Shown: piece by piece, positions 41,508-51,768 of the stretch
How the letters are laid out: each line of letters opens with the position of its first letter
Numbering within the stretch: position 1 is the stretch's first letter
Program-made: the position numbers and the translations under genes
The notes under the pieces: model-generated
Database searches by the model: none
What the model was told of the DNA's origin: nothing
What the model saw: only the letters and a program-made list of their open reading frames with translations
NCBI GenBank assembly: GCA_947184155.2
Contig: CAMXCT020000446.1
Span: forward strand, 737,280-801,279
Reading direction: 5' to 3'
From: Cladocopium goreaui
Lineage: Eukaryota > Sar > Dinophyceae > Suessiales > Symbiodiniaceae
Length of the DNA: 64,000 bases

Positions 41508-41972
41508 ATGGGGGTTGGGGTGGGGTGGGGCGGGATGTTAACGTTCATGTTACGCTGATGATGTTAGCTGATCATGGGGGTTAGGGTGGGGTGGGGTGGG
41601 ATGTTAACGTTCATGTTTACGCTGGTGATGTTAGCTGATCATGGGGGTTTGAGGTGTGGGGTGGGGTGGGATGTTAACGTTCATGTTACACGATCATGGG
41701 GGTTGGGTGGGGTGGGATTTAATGTTACGCTGATCGCTGATCATGGGGGTTGGGTGGGGTGGGGTGGGTGTGTTAACGTTCATGTTACGCTGATGATGTT
41801 ACGCTGATCATGGGGGTTGCCGTGGGGTGGGATGTTAACGTTCATGTTACGCTGATGATGTTACGCTGATCATGGGGGTTGGGGTGGGGTGGGATGTTAA
41901 CGCTCATTTTACGCTGATGATGTTACGCTGACCATGGGGGTTGGGGTGGGATGGGGTGGGATGCTAACGTTC
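41508..41972 (+). repeat. G-rich minisatellite, eight units of about 45-65 bp
   Basis: Each unit begins CATGGGGGTT followed by several TGGGG runs, then GATGTTAACGTTCATGTTACGCTGATGATGTTACGCTGAT. Four or more closely spaced G-runs per unit make G-quadruplex formation on the plus strand likely. Confidence 0.85.
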
Positions 41973-42166
41973 ATGTTACGCACATAGAGGTCCTTTTCCC
42001 ATTGGTTGGCTGGTTAACAGAAGATTTGTTTTCCCGTTTGACCACAGGTAAATGATGGTAGATGGTATACCAAACCAGCCACGCTATTTTTACCAAACGG
42101 ACATTATCGGAGTCGCGGTATCAGCAGATTGTGGTATGAATCACCGTGTTGTGTGTCTAGTTTTGT

Positions 42167-42198
<32 letters not shown>

Positions 42199-43407
42199 AA
42201 TATATATATAATGTGAATATGTGATTTCCATTGGAAGATGGTTCGCGTGTTGTGCGTTTTTCAGCTGGCTCTAGCACCCATGAACCCATTGCTCCAAGCA
42301 CTTACGTATGTAATCCTTCTGCGGTGTGGCGGTGTCACTCTGCCACCGATTTGTTACCAATGGTCTCGTCTGTGCTTTGATGAACTTTGCGACATGCACC
42401 TAGTCTTATGACTTATGTTTTAATTTCGAAGAGGATGTTGCAGCTGCATAGACTTTTCATGCAATTCGATTGTGTATTACTGGGGGGGCAAGCTTGGGGC
42501 GTGCAATATCTGTACTCTCAGAGTCTCAGAGATGTGGAACCGTTTCTTGCGTCAGAACGTACCTCTACCGAGAACCGTTCTAGCAGCTGGCGATAAGTTG
42601 ACCAGCCGGGTTCATTCACTTGACCGATCAGCCTGAACAGCACGACCAGGACACTCTGCAGCATTCTTTTGGCAGGACACACTCCGGGGGACTCAGTCTT
42701 TACCGAGCCACAGCACTGCTCGATCATCACCATGCGGCTCCTCCTCCTGCACCTTTCAATGCTTCGTCAGAAAAGAAAAAAAATGCCCATAGAAGACATT
42801 GCGATGGCTCCCAATCCAGTTTTACTTGTTTCTGCCTTCCAGTGTAGTGTCGGAGACCCAAAGGTTCTGAACAAGCAAATTTTCCTCACAAAAAGCTGTC
42901 TTTACCCTGGTCTTTTCAATGTGATGCTGCTCTGCATGAATTACAGGGCTCTGTGGAAGTCACGGCCTCTTCTTCCGTTTCTCCGCGCGCTCCTGAAGGT
43001 GCACCTGTTCCTGCAGTGCGATGTCAAAGATTCTTTCTTCATGGTCGACCAGGTGACCCCCATGGCAGATTCTCTTCTTGGCAGGACCTACAAGGTCAAG
43101 AAGAATTTGCCAGGACAGAGACTTGGCGCCCGTGCTTGATATTGGGCATTCCGTGAAACACTCGTGCGGAATGCAGCTTGTCATGCTGCACTGAACAGCC
43201 ATGCTTGGCTAGAAATCAATACTGAAGTTTGCAATCAGCATTCACAGTTGCAAGGTGCTGGATGTGAGATGCAGTTCTTAAAAAGAACCTTGAAGCGTGT
43301 TGGTACAGGTTTGGCTTTGGTTCCAGGAACAAACGTCATGAAGGTGGTTGAGATGTTGCAATAGCAGCATTCAAACTGAGGACGTGATTTTCTCAGTGGT
43401 CCTGATG
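41973..43407 (+). other. Unassigned region between minisatellite and S2
   Basis: Holds an AT microsatellite (42165-42212) and a plus-strand ORF with ATG at 42732 and stop at 43139 (135 codons, Leu- and basic-rich start, no known motif). A further short frame lies at 43164-43364. No repeat partner was seen in the window. I do not recognise a gene. Confidence 0.35.
42165..42212. repeat. AT microsatellite
   Basis: Alternating TA/AATA tract of about 48 bp. Confidence 0.85.
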
Positions 43408-43731
43408 TTTTTTTCCGTCCAACGCCTTCATGGCTTCCGCCAGGTCGTTCAACATGTTTTATTGCATGTTGCAAATAGGAATTAATTGATTAATTAAGTC
43501 ATGCGTAAGCCGTCTGCGGTAGAGTGGCCTCAAAAGTGAACTGGTGTAGGACCGATACATAGTCCTGTTTACTGTCACAAGTCATCACCAAAGCAAACCG
43601 AAACAACACAAAACAAGACACCAAGAACCAACAAAAAACAAAAACACAAAAACACACAAACCCAAAACACACAAACCAAACCAAACAAAAAACCCCACAG
43701 TGACGGACAGGTGCCAGTTAATGGGTGACAC
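43408..43731 (-). mobile_element. S2: short poly(A)-tailed interspersed repeat
   Basis: Homologous to S1 (6124-6452) along its length: T7 at 43408-43414 and CCGTCCAACGCCTTCATGGC at the tail end. It also shares the AC-rich middle and GTGACGG...GTGCCAGTTAATGGGTGA at the other end. It directly abuts the start of the H2 fragment. Confidence 0.65.
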
Positions 43732-43737
43732 GGATAA

Positions 43738-44073
43738 TTCCAATGGTTGGTCACCTTTCTAATACCAGCAACGCACGTATTGGAAGTGAGGGCACCTCAT
43801 CTTTCCTTTATGTTGCTCAAGGAACACTGGTTCAGAGAGCTATACCTAGGCTTGAAAGTCACAGCATCTTTCGATCGCTCCGAATCATATACCAGAGTAA
43901 TCGATGGTCAGGTAAGATGCATTACGCCCGAAATCAAGCCACAGAACCTGCAGGTCATCTGGAACGTGCAGTTTATCACAGTTTTCGTGCCGGCATGGAT
44001 GATCCCACCAGTACACCACAGCCTGCGCAGAGAAAGCATCAAAACCGCAAGTTCCGCCAGTCCCATCCCAACC
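43738..44073 (+). pseudogene. H2 fragment, left part (helicase protein C-terminal region)
   Basis: The plus strand encodes VTFLIPATHVLEVRAPHLSF, YLGLKVTASFDRSESYTRVIDGQVRCITPE and FVPAWMIPPVHHSLRRESIK. These match the H1 large protein (its codons at about 8985-9300, minus strand) with few changes. It is cut at the left by S2 and at the right by LTR-B. An 18-bp deletion precedes the LTR compared with the copy at 62450. Confidence 0.85.
43948..44066 (+). repeat. 119-bp flank duplication of LTR-B, left copy
   Basis: Same as 62331-62449 with one visible mismatch (AGTACACC versus AGTAGACC). Far longer than a normal 4-6 bp target duplication. Confidence 0.85.
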
Positions 44074-44323
44074 TGTGAAAGTTTGTGTCCCTTACAGGGT
44101 TACAACTTGGCTTTGGTGCGAGCTGCCATTCATTGAGTATTTGGTAGTGGAACTGGACTATGAGAAGATGTCTGCAACAGACTTGAGCAGTTTCGATATT
44201 GCTTTGTGTATTTGAAGCTGCCGGAGTTGCTCTGAGATATCGACCTGTGGGTCTGAGTGAATCTACACGCAGTTCAAGACACTTTAAGTACAGTTTGGAG
44301 CTTTATTTAGCTTTATGATACTG

Positions 44324-44349
44324 AGCGAATGCTTCCAGAAGCATTCGCT
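44324..44349 (+). other. 11-bp stem hairpin in LTR-B
   Basis: AGCGAATGCTT - CCAG - AAGCATTCGCT, a perfect 11-bp stem; repeated in the right LTR near 60958-60983. Too short a T-run follows for a classical terminator. Confidence 0.6.
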
Positions 44350-44510
44350 ATGCAGTTGAGTCGGGATGCTATGATTCCATCGATCTCGGAAGTTCTTTGA
44401 CCTCTTGGAGGAGTATGAATCTAACTGAGATGGTTTTGGATCATCCGTTTCGATTCTTGTCATTGCTTCGTACATCTGAGATGTTGGTGAAGCCTATTTG
44501 ATTACTTCTT

Positions 44511-44910
44511 GCGAGTATGTGAGATACTCCGGCATTGTGAGGACAATGCCTACGTATCTTCTTTGACCTCTGGGTATTTGATCTGGAGATCTACTTTGTG
44601 ATCTTTATATCTGTGGCTTATAGCTGACGTTTGGTTATTGCAGTAAGCGAACTACCTTAGCGCTATGACTGCTGATGACTGGATATTAGCTGAGAAGTCG
44701 AGCAGATCTTTTGAGTATGTGAGATACTTCGGCATTGTGAGGACAATGCCTACGTATCTTATTCAACCTCCGGGTACTTGATCTGGAGAGCTACGTTATG
44801 ATCTTTGTGTCTGTGACTTGTTGCTGACTTTTGGTTATGACAGTAAGCGAACTACTTTAGCGCTATGACTGTTTATGACTGGATATTAGCTGAGAAGTCG
44901 AGCAGAGTAT
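44511..44910 (+). repeat. 200-bp tandem duplication inside LTR-B LTR
   Basis: GAGTATGTGAGATACT(C/T)CGGCATTG...GAAGTCGAGCAGA occurs twice, 200 bp apart, with scattered differences. Both right-LTR copies share them, so the duplication predates this insertion. Confidence 0.8.
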
Positions 44911-45713
44911 TCTACTCTCCTCGACGGTTTGGAACTATGAGAAGATATCTCTGTGTGAAGAACTGTTTTGGAGAAGTCGAGCAGAACATTCTACTCTCCT
45001 CTGTAGTTTGAAGCTATGAGAAGACATCTCTAAGTGAAGAACTGTTTTGGAGATGGAACATGAGGTTCCCATGTTGTTCTGTATTGCAAGAGGATTTTGT
45101 ATAGGAATTTGAGTGGAACATTTCGTTCTTAACTAGCCGTGTGACTAGTCTAGACGTTTGGTAGAGACTAGTAACACCGGCTAGCTGGTTACTTGCGTTT
45201 GGACGAGGACCAGCTTGATTTGAGAACTTTTGGAGATGTTTCTGACGTTTTGTGACTAGGTGATTTGTATATCATAGCAGTTCGGAATTGTTTCAACAAC
45301 CTTTGAGGGAAGGTTGTGTATTGGAAACCTGGAATCGAGTTTCCCAGTTGAGACATCGGCTCAAGGGAGTGGTGTCAAGTGTTCCGAAGCGAACTGAACT
45401 GCAGTGTCACCTAGGGCACTTGAAACAGCCACACTGGAACATCTTGCTTCTTTCCTTTGTTTGTGGGCTGTGGCCGTGTGCCTGCCCTGGTTCTTGTTGA
45501 CCTGTTCCGTCGTGTGTGGCGTCTGGAGAGAAAAGAAGGAGTCTGACGTGCACTTAGGAGTCGGGGTGGAACAAGTTCCTTTATTTGACATTGCAGAGAA
45601 GTAAGTAACTGCGGAGCCGCAAACCACGGTAGGTGTTTGCGTCTGGCGTAGTGATTTAACGAAAGCGTTGATTTGGGTACACACGAGGTGTACTTGGGTT
45701 TGCGTTTTTCACA

Positions 45714-45725
45714 TGGTAGCGGAGC
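45714..45725 (+). other. Primer-binding site of LTR-B
   Basis: TGGTAGCGGAGC, identical to LTR-A. A hairpin with arms AGCCCT/AGGGCT overlaps its 3' end and AGCGGA pairs with TCCGCT about 40 nt downstream. Confidence 0.75.
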
Positions 45726-46852
45726 CCTGAAAGAAGGGCTGCCCACACCATCTTCCGCTGACCCTTGTTTGTGACGAGATACTAAGGCCGTCATCTAAGG
45801 TGAGATTGGGATCTTGGGTATTGGAGCTCCGTGGTCTGGACGCAGAGGCATGGATGAGCTCGTACTAAGGTGCACCTGTCTCACAGGAGGTGATGACATG
45901 GAAGTATAAGGTCACTAGGGAGTGTGGAGTTGGTTGAAGTCTGTTGGGTTCAGGTGACTTTGGGACCCTGTTTTATGTATAGATTTCTACGGATCATGAG
46001 GATCGTGGACCTGTTTTGTTGGACGACCATCCGTTTGCAAGTTGGGCAAGTATTGGCAGGGTGTATGCTTGGTAGGCTGACAGAAGTGGGCCCGTGTGAA
46101 CTGTCGACAGTGGTACCTGTAGAAGAGCATACAAGATTAGTCAGCCCTGGGCAGGACACTTGTGACTTGGACGGAGGAGTTGAGTTTTTGATTTGTGTTG
46201 GCAGTGGATTCTGTCAGAGCAAGTTTTATTTTGCCTTGTGTAGGTGCGTAGTGTTTGGAAGGCATTCATGTGATATAGGCGGTATTCTGGTAGGAGTCTG
46301 TGTCATGGCGTGACGTATTGCTAGCGTAGGGTCACTATGGCAAGGCCAGGCCAGAGTGTCTGGAGATGTATGCATGGATGGGACTTTCCTGGACGTAGGA
46401 ATTTCGTTTCGGCAGTAGGAAGTGACAGTAGGTAACTTGCTGCAAGATTGTAACTTGGAACTCCCTGAGGGTGGGGCAGCTGATTGCCAGGTTTGACATC
46501 CTCGGACACTGAGGTATTGGATCAAGGTGCAAAGGTTGGGAACTGATGGTGTCAGGTACATGGTTCTTGCGAACAACTGAGGCACGTCTTGGGTCTTGAA
46601 CTCAGTTGGTCTTTAGAAGAGGGGTAGTGAGAAAAGGTGTATCAGGTGGCTGGAATAAGCATGTGAAGAGCGCTTTCTGAGTTGTCATGGCAGTGTTATT
46701 CAATCTGAAGGTAGATTTGATTTTGAGCCCAATACGCATGAAACTTTATTTTTTGGAGTACACTGTGGGTGATTGAAGGTGGAAGTCATGCTTGTCACTG
46801 ATGACGCCAAGTATTGTTCAAGAAGGTCAAAGGTAGATTAGATCTGGTTGCC
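45726..46852 (+). other. LTR-B leader, non-coding
   Basis: No supported ORF. Includes the conserved ACTAAGG...CTAAGGTGA donor-like block at 45781-45803 shared with LTR-A. Confidence 0.5.
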
Positions 46853-47221
46853 ATGTCCGATCGGGGAGACCAGAAGGAAGTCTCTAAGGAGGAGCCAACA
46901 TCTGTAACGTCTCGCGCTAAGCAACCAGTGATCAAGAATAGCTTCGACAAGAAGGGCCAGTCTTCCAAAGCTGTGCGGCGTCGAGCATATCCCATTGACG
47001 CGGCTACCGCACCTGTTGTCATTGATGCGGAAGAAAGTGTGGCGGGCGTCAGAAGGGAGCCACCGTTGATTGATGCTGCGACAATGTCGACGTCTGGGAA
47101 GGAAGGTCACTGTGATACACGTGCCAACTCGGACGATGAGTTGACGAGTGTGAGTGACGTCCCGGAGATGACAGCTGAGGAAGACCTGCTCAGAGAGGTT
47201 GGGCTGAATGATCCTAGTTAG
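46853..47221 (+). CDS. Small acidic/basic protein in LTR-B leader
   Basis: 122 residues from ATG 46853 (MSDRGDQKEVSKEEPTSV) to TAG. Lys/Arg-rich N-half (KKGQSSKAVRRRAYPI), two similar segments around P(L/I)DAAT (YPIDAATAPVV and PLIDAATMSTS), and an acidic C-terminus (MTAEEDLLREVGL). No homologue was recognised in LTR-A. Candidate gene only. Confidence 0.4.
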   Translation: MSDRGDQKEVSKEEPTSVTSRAKQPVIKNSFDKKGQSSKAVRRRAYPIDAATAPVVIDAEESVAGVRREPPLIDAATMSTSGKEGHCDTRANSDDELTSVSDVPEMTAEEDLLREVGLNDPS

Positions 47222-47447
47222 GCCATAGTTTGCTGGTTTAGGAGGAGACGTCAGTAGAAATAGCTTTTGTGCTCTGCGGTTGGCTGCCTGGAAAGAAATG
47301 ACCCGTTTAGCTCTGTTTTGATGCGGGAGCTTGAAACGTTGAACTGTTTGTGACCTAGAGGTGTATAAGGTCGTTGGCTGAGAGAGGTAAAGCTGGAAGC
47401 GACAGAGAAAGCCGTTGGGTCAGTCTTGTGATGTTTGCACATGAGAA

Positions 47448-47564
47448 GTGTAGTGTACTTGTTCACTAGTGTTTTGTGAATGTAGTACTTCATCCTATGA
47501 TGTATCTACATTTTGGCTCAAGTGGAACATTCCCTGTTTGAAGGGAATAATAAAGTTTTGTTTT
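47448..47564 (+). repeat. YR element terminal repeat A1
   Basis: 117 bp, nearly identical to A2 (55204-55320). Contains CATTTTGGCTCAAG (47509-47522), the 3' 14 nt of the dinoflagellate spliced leader. Confidence 0.92.
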
Positions 47565-47877
47565 TGCATTAGCTGTTGGCGTTGCTTTCTTTGTTTCACA
47601 GATGTTTTGCACGCTTTTTATGCTTACATGTCACGTCAACATGTCAACCAAAACAGCACTGTTCAATATTTCAATTTTTCCATTTTTTTCCAACTGATCA
47701 CTTTCATTGACCGGCCGAGCCCGGCGCGCAGATGACGGAGCCATCGGTGGTGGGCTCTTATCATTGGGACTGACTGTGTCACGACACTCTTGTTCTTTTA
47801 CACTGGTGCTGGTCACAACGGCAAAATTTTTATTTCAGCGTTTCAGAATTTGACTTCAGAACATTGTTTCACATTGC

Positions 47878-49803
47878 ATGGACTTCATGGACCCTGACCA
47901 TCCTGACTGGATCGTGATATCAGCTGCTTCTCCGAAGACCCGCTCTGGTCCGAAACCTATACCAGTTGTTTTGCCCAATCAGGCGTCCAGTTTGGCACAA
48001 CCCCTGAAACGCGGTGGTAAGACAGTTCCACCTTTTGAAAGACCAAATCCATATCCAGTTCAATTGGAGTCCAAACAGCCACCAACCTTGTCGAGTTCAA
48101 GGAGAGCCTGTGTTTCACCTGCAAGGGATTCTCATTTGCGTGTCAGTGCAGCCAAGCTGTCAGCACCACGTCGACCGTCAGCTCCTCAACAGACTCGGAC
48201 TCAGAAATTTGCTTCAGATCTAACATTGCGATGGCTTGCATTGATCAACAGTATTGGATGCTTATCACAGGTTTGGGTCGATTTCCAGGCTTCTGCTCAT
48301 TTTGATCAACATTGCATTCGATTACTTGACAAGTTTGCGCAATCCACAGTATTCAAGTACATCGGAACTCTGCAGTGCATTTTTGTTATCCTCAGTGAAT
48401 TTTCATTGACCTGGCAGGATGTGGGCGCACATCGAATTTCTGACCTTCTTCAGATCGCTCATGAGGGACGTCAGACCGATTGGGGATTTGGCGCGACCTC
48501 AGCAATCAAATCCCTTCGTTGGGCACAGAAGATTTTACAAATTGCAGCTTGGGACATTTTGTTTGGATCAGTTGTCAACTCTTTGCTATCACCTCAGATA
48601 CATGAACGTAGAGAAGCAATTCCTTTGAGTCTATACATCATCACTCAATGGGAACGTCGCATCCTTATGAAGGAGTGTACGCTGCAAGAGCAGGTCATCC
48701 TGGGTGGCTTTTTATGCCTACTCTGGGCAGGACTTCGTTTTGCGGATGGACAACGTATTCATTTACATTCCATGTCATGGTGCATCACTGCACTCAGAGG
48801 TTCTTGTTTCCAAACAAAGACGACGAAGGCAGGTCAACCATGGGCTATCCAAGCACGAGGTTTTCTCTCTCGTGGTGATTGGTCGTGGGTGGCTCAATGG
48901 TTGGTCGCATTGGACTCCATATGGGGTCAACAGGGCAATTTTCAAACAGACAGCGATTTTCTACTGCCAATGACGGTTGATTCAACGTTTGTACAACCTA
49001 TGATTCCCATGAGCTACTCACAAGCTTTGAAGTGGATGAGATTCATGTGCACTTTGCCATGGAAAAATTCAGAGGTGCCTTGCTCGGCAAATCCAACAGA
49101 TTATACCCTGCACTCTTTGAAAACCACGACACTATCCTGGTCAAATCAACTGGCACAGCAGGGATTAATTACAGAGGAGCAACGACACCTACAGGGCCAC
49201 CATCGACGTAGCAGCATGAGACTTTACAGCCGTGATGACACTGCTGGTCAACTTGCCCTGCAGGACACTCTGATCATACAGGTACAAAAAGGCTCTCGCT
49301 TTGTCACTCCATTGCACCGTGGGTCACAGCGACCTATTCAGGAGCCAGCTGTGCACTTGGAGAGTTTTTCCAAGTCCTATCAATCCTACAAATGGTCTTT
49401 CTTTCCTTTTAACAATGCAATGAAGGATCCAGTGCAAAAAGGATTGCAGACAGAGACAGACACCACTGTCCCGAATGCCGAGGAATCAGGTGACAGTGAT
49501 TCGAGCTCCTCATCCTCATCGTCATCATCATTTTCCTCACAGCGGGAAACTCACGCTCACGTCTCTGACCTTGGACCTCCAGAAGAACTGGTAGTTGCAC
49601 GGGTTACCAAGATTCAACATATCATGCTTCAATGTGAGGACACACAACAACCGTGTTGGGAAGGTTTCCATTACCGTGCAGCTTGCGGTGCACGATTGCC
49701 GAGGGATACTTGCCACTTTGATGTTGCTCTTAATCCCTCTTTCAGTATTTGCCGTCATGCGGCCTGCTGCAACAGATGGCAACAAGCTTCCGCTGAGATC
49801 TGA
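47878..49803 (+). CDS. Tyrosine recombinase (integrase) of the YR element
   Basis: 641 residues from ATG 47878 (MDFMDPDHPDWIVIS) to TGA. Residues about 105-255 look like an SAM-like DNA-binding arm; the catalytic domain follows. Expected residues: Arg287 in LWAGLRFADG, His412-Lys415 in HSLKTTTLSW, His441/442-Arg in QGHHRRSS and nucleophile Tyr450 in MRLYSRDD. The spacing fits the R...HxxR/K...H...Y layout. After about 470 comes a variable stretch with a Ser run (D/S-rich, about 535-555). A Cys/His-rich end (ICRHAACCNRWQQ) may bind zinc. The enzyme would insert circular element DNA by strand exchange. It is intact and is the first ORF of the element. Confidence 0.85.
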   Translation: MDFMDPDHPDWIVISAASPKTRSGPKPIPVVLPNQASSLAQPLKRGGKTVPPFERPNPYPVQLESKQPPTLSSSRRACVSPARDSHLRVSAAKLSAPRRPSAPQQTRTQKFASDLTLRWLALINSIGCLSQVWVDFQASAHFDQHCIRLLDKFAQSTVFKYIGTLQCIFVILSEFSLTWQDVGAHRISDLLQIAHEGRQTDWGFGATSAIKSLRWAQKILQIAAWDILFGSVVNSLLSPQIHERREAIPLSLYIITQWERRILMKECTLQEQVILGGFLCLLWAGLRFADGQRIHLHSMSWCITALRGSCFQTKTTKAGQPWAIQARGFLSRGDWSWVAQWLVALDSIWGQQGNFQTDSDFLLPMTVDSTFVQPMIPMSYSQALKWMRFMCTLPWKNSEVPCSANPTDYTLHSLKTTTLSWSNQLAQQGLITEEQRHLQGHHRRSSMRLYSRDDTAGQLALQDTLIIQVQKGSRFVTPLHRGSQRPIQEPAVHLESFSKSYQSYKWSFFPFNNAMKDPVQKGLQTETDTTVPNAEESGDSDSSSSSSSSSSFSSQRETHAHVSDLGPPEELVVARVTKIQHIMLQCEDTQQPCWEGFHYRAACGARLPRDTCHFDVALNPSFSICRHAACCNRWQQASAEI

Positions 49804-50508
49804 CATCCCAGGGCGAAATTTGCACCTTTGCGTGCGCGCTAATGTCAAAAACCCAGATCGCTGCGGTCTGAATGCATCCCTCACATGTATGTTTTGAAAC
49901 CAAGATTATTTTGACAACATGGACAGGTTTGTATGTTCTTTTTCAATGTCGTTTTACCATCACAGGTTGTTCAGGGTCTTTTTCCGAGATCATTGAGACA
50001 CGGATTTACACTCCGTCACAGGTGACCCATGACGTCCACTGCACATTTGGAAGCAATCAGGATCTTCATTTGCGGAAGTGATGCGGCTCCAGCCTTATCG
50101 ATGTCATAACCAGACAGGCACAGACTAAATATGTATATATATATATATATTTTGTACTCTTTTACACTCATTACCATTTTCAAGGTTACACTACTACATC
50201 CACTTTGTTTTGTGTTCAAAGCTTCTGATTGTTTCAACCAATTCCACTGATTGGTTTGATTACACAGCGATTCATAGTCACATGACTGACTCCACAGTTC
50301 ATCGCAATTTTCACTTACGCTCCGGCTGGAGCTACCGCGTTGGGCACTTGTGCATGCACGCACCAGTAGTTCCCCATAGATTCCAGATTCAGCCAATTTC
50401 TCAACTAATTTTCTTTCATCGGGCGTTCCAATTTGACAGGTGTTTACAAACATATTTCACTTATACTGCTTTGATTTGCGTGAGCCCAGTGTCTCCTGTG
50501 GAGACCCC
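49804..50508 (+). other. Spacer between recombinase and gag
   Basis: About 700 bp, with an AT microsatellite at about 50130-50152. The gag frame is open from 50440 but its first good ATG is at 50509. No other gene. Confidence 0.45.
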
Positions 50509-51768
50509 ATGGCACTCCCAGCATTTGAAGATCTCCTTTCAGAATGTGGTGTTGATCCATCACTGTCTTCCCAATTAGTTCAAGAGGGATGGACATCCCA
50601 GAACTTTGCGTTGATTGTCAATTCCAAATCGGAATTCACAGATGAAATCTGGGAGCAGCTTTCTCAGACACCGATTTCATTGGTGCAGCGTTCCAACCTG
50701 AAGGTTGCATGGACACAGTTGCAATCAGAGGCTAGTTCAAGTCAACGTGACACAGGCTTGGGGCTTCAACAGGCTCAGCTCACTCCTGAGGGATCATGGT
50801 CAGAGAGTTTCGCTCCAAAGCTTCAGGCCAATACAGTTGCGAAGCTCAAGAAGCAATTCCTGGAGGACTACCCGTCCGAAGTGATTAGCCCTGAGAACAT
50901 GCCGAGTTCTCGGCTCCTATCCCTGGCATACCAACACCATGCCAAGCGGGAATATCCATGGATCCCCTGGCGCTACAGAATGTCGCAGTCTAAGATGGAT
51001 GATATGGTGATTTACCACAAACCTAAAGTTCCTCGCGTGGAGGGACTACAGTTACATCAGCTCCTGCTGGACGAGCCACCGGCCCTGGATATCAACAACA
51101 CAGGCATGGGAGTCAATGCGATCCGCAACATGCTGGACATCCACAACACGGCACTAGCATTGGTTGGAGCATGCCACCTCCAACGTTTGAGGGCCTACTC
51201 ACTGCGGTTCATGAGCTTTCTGACCCAGCGCTTGGACTCGGATTCAGGCCTCAGAACTCCGAATGTTTTGGAGGCACAGGCAGCTGACAAACAACTGTGG
51301 AGCATTATTCATGACCTAGTGATGGACCAGGGCTTCACCTTGGACAATGCTCTTCATGAAATCACCCAGTTACGGGCAGATATGGCTTCTCTTTTGCAGC
51401 CTCGACCAAAGGTTTCATCGAAGCCCATGTCATCGGCGCCATCATCCTCGGTGAGCTCCACACCAAAAGGCAAGAGCAAAGGAAAAGGCAAGACCAAGAC
51501 CTTTGGGAAGAACACCAAAGGAGAGTCGTCCGGTCGCCCGACTTGGGTTACCGAAGCGACTATACAAGGGAAGAAGCAACAGCTATGCATGCAATTCCAA
51601 TCAGGGAAGTGCAACAAAGGAGATCTATGCAAGTTTGGCCATTTCTGCGCCTGCAAATGGACAAGCGTGCGGTCAAGCCCACAGCGCATTCTCTCATCAG
51701 CAACAGCCACACTGACTAGAGGTGGAAGACCATGGCAGTACAGATCTCACCAATCATACGAGTGTTGA
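50509..51768 (+). CDS. Gag-like protein with CCCH zinc finger
   Basis: 419 residues from ATG 50509 (MALPAFEDLLSECGV). The N-terminus looks helical (LSSQLVQEGWTSQNFALIV). The middle has conserved-looking aromatic blocks (YPWIPWRYRMSQ). A Lys/Ser-rich linker (KGKSKGKGKTKTFGK) precedes LCMQFQSGKCNKGDLCKFGHFC, a C-x7-C-x5-C-x3-H finger instead of the usual CCHC knuckle. After the finger the frame appears shifted. The pol-phase frame encodes NGQACGQAHSAFSHQ, a plausible continuation, and ends in TGA at 51713 just before pol opens. The original Gag therefore probably ran directly into Pol. Packages RNA in this class. Confidence 0.72.
   Translation: MALPAFEDLLSECGVDPSLSSQLVQEGWTSQNFALIVNSKSEFTDEIWEQLSQTPISLVQRSNLKVAWTQLQSEASSSQRDTGLGLQQAQLTPEGSWSESFAPKLQANTVAKLKKQFLEDYPSEVISPENMPSSRLLSLAYQHHAKREYPWIPWRYRMSQSKMDDMVIYHKPKVPRVEGLQLHQLLLDEPPALDINNTGMGVNAIRNMLDIHNTALALVGACHLQRLRAYSLRFMSFLTQRLDSDSGLRTPNVLEAQAADKQLWSIIHDLVMDQGFTLDNALHEITQLRADMASLLQPRPKVSSKPMSSAPSSSVSSTPKGKSKGKGKTKTFGKNTKGESSGRPTWVTEATIQGKKQQLCMQFQSGKCNKGDLCKFGHFCACKWTSVRSSPQRILSSATATLTRGGRPWQYRSHQSYEC

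Larger units (their letters stand above)
44074..45713 (+). repeat. LTR-B left long terminal repeat
   Basis: 1,640 bp, TGTGAAAGTTTG...GTTTTTCACA. Contains a 200-bp internal tandem duplication (about 44511-44710 and 44711-44910). It also has two copies of a GGCATTGT-GAGG-ACAATGCC hairpin (44531 and 44731) and a hairpin at 44324-44349. Confidence 0.9.

Noticed and set aside
41574..41807. Val/Gly-rich ORF
   Set aside because: Translation of the G-rich tandem repeat.
42165..42212. AT-rich origin or scaffold attachment site
   Set aside because: Simple TA microsatellite; nothing else supports an origin.
44324..44349. Rho-independent terminator
   Set aside because: Perfect hairpin but no following T-run, and it sits in the LTR of a eukaryotic element.
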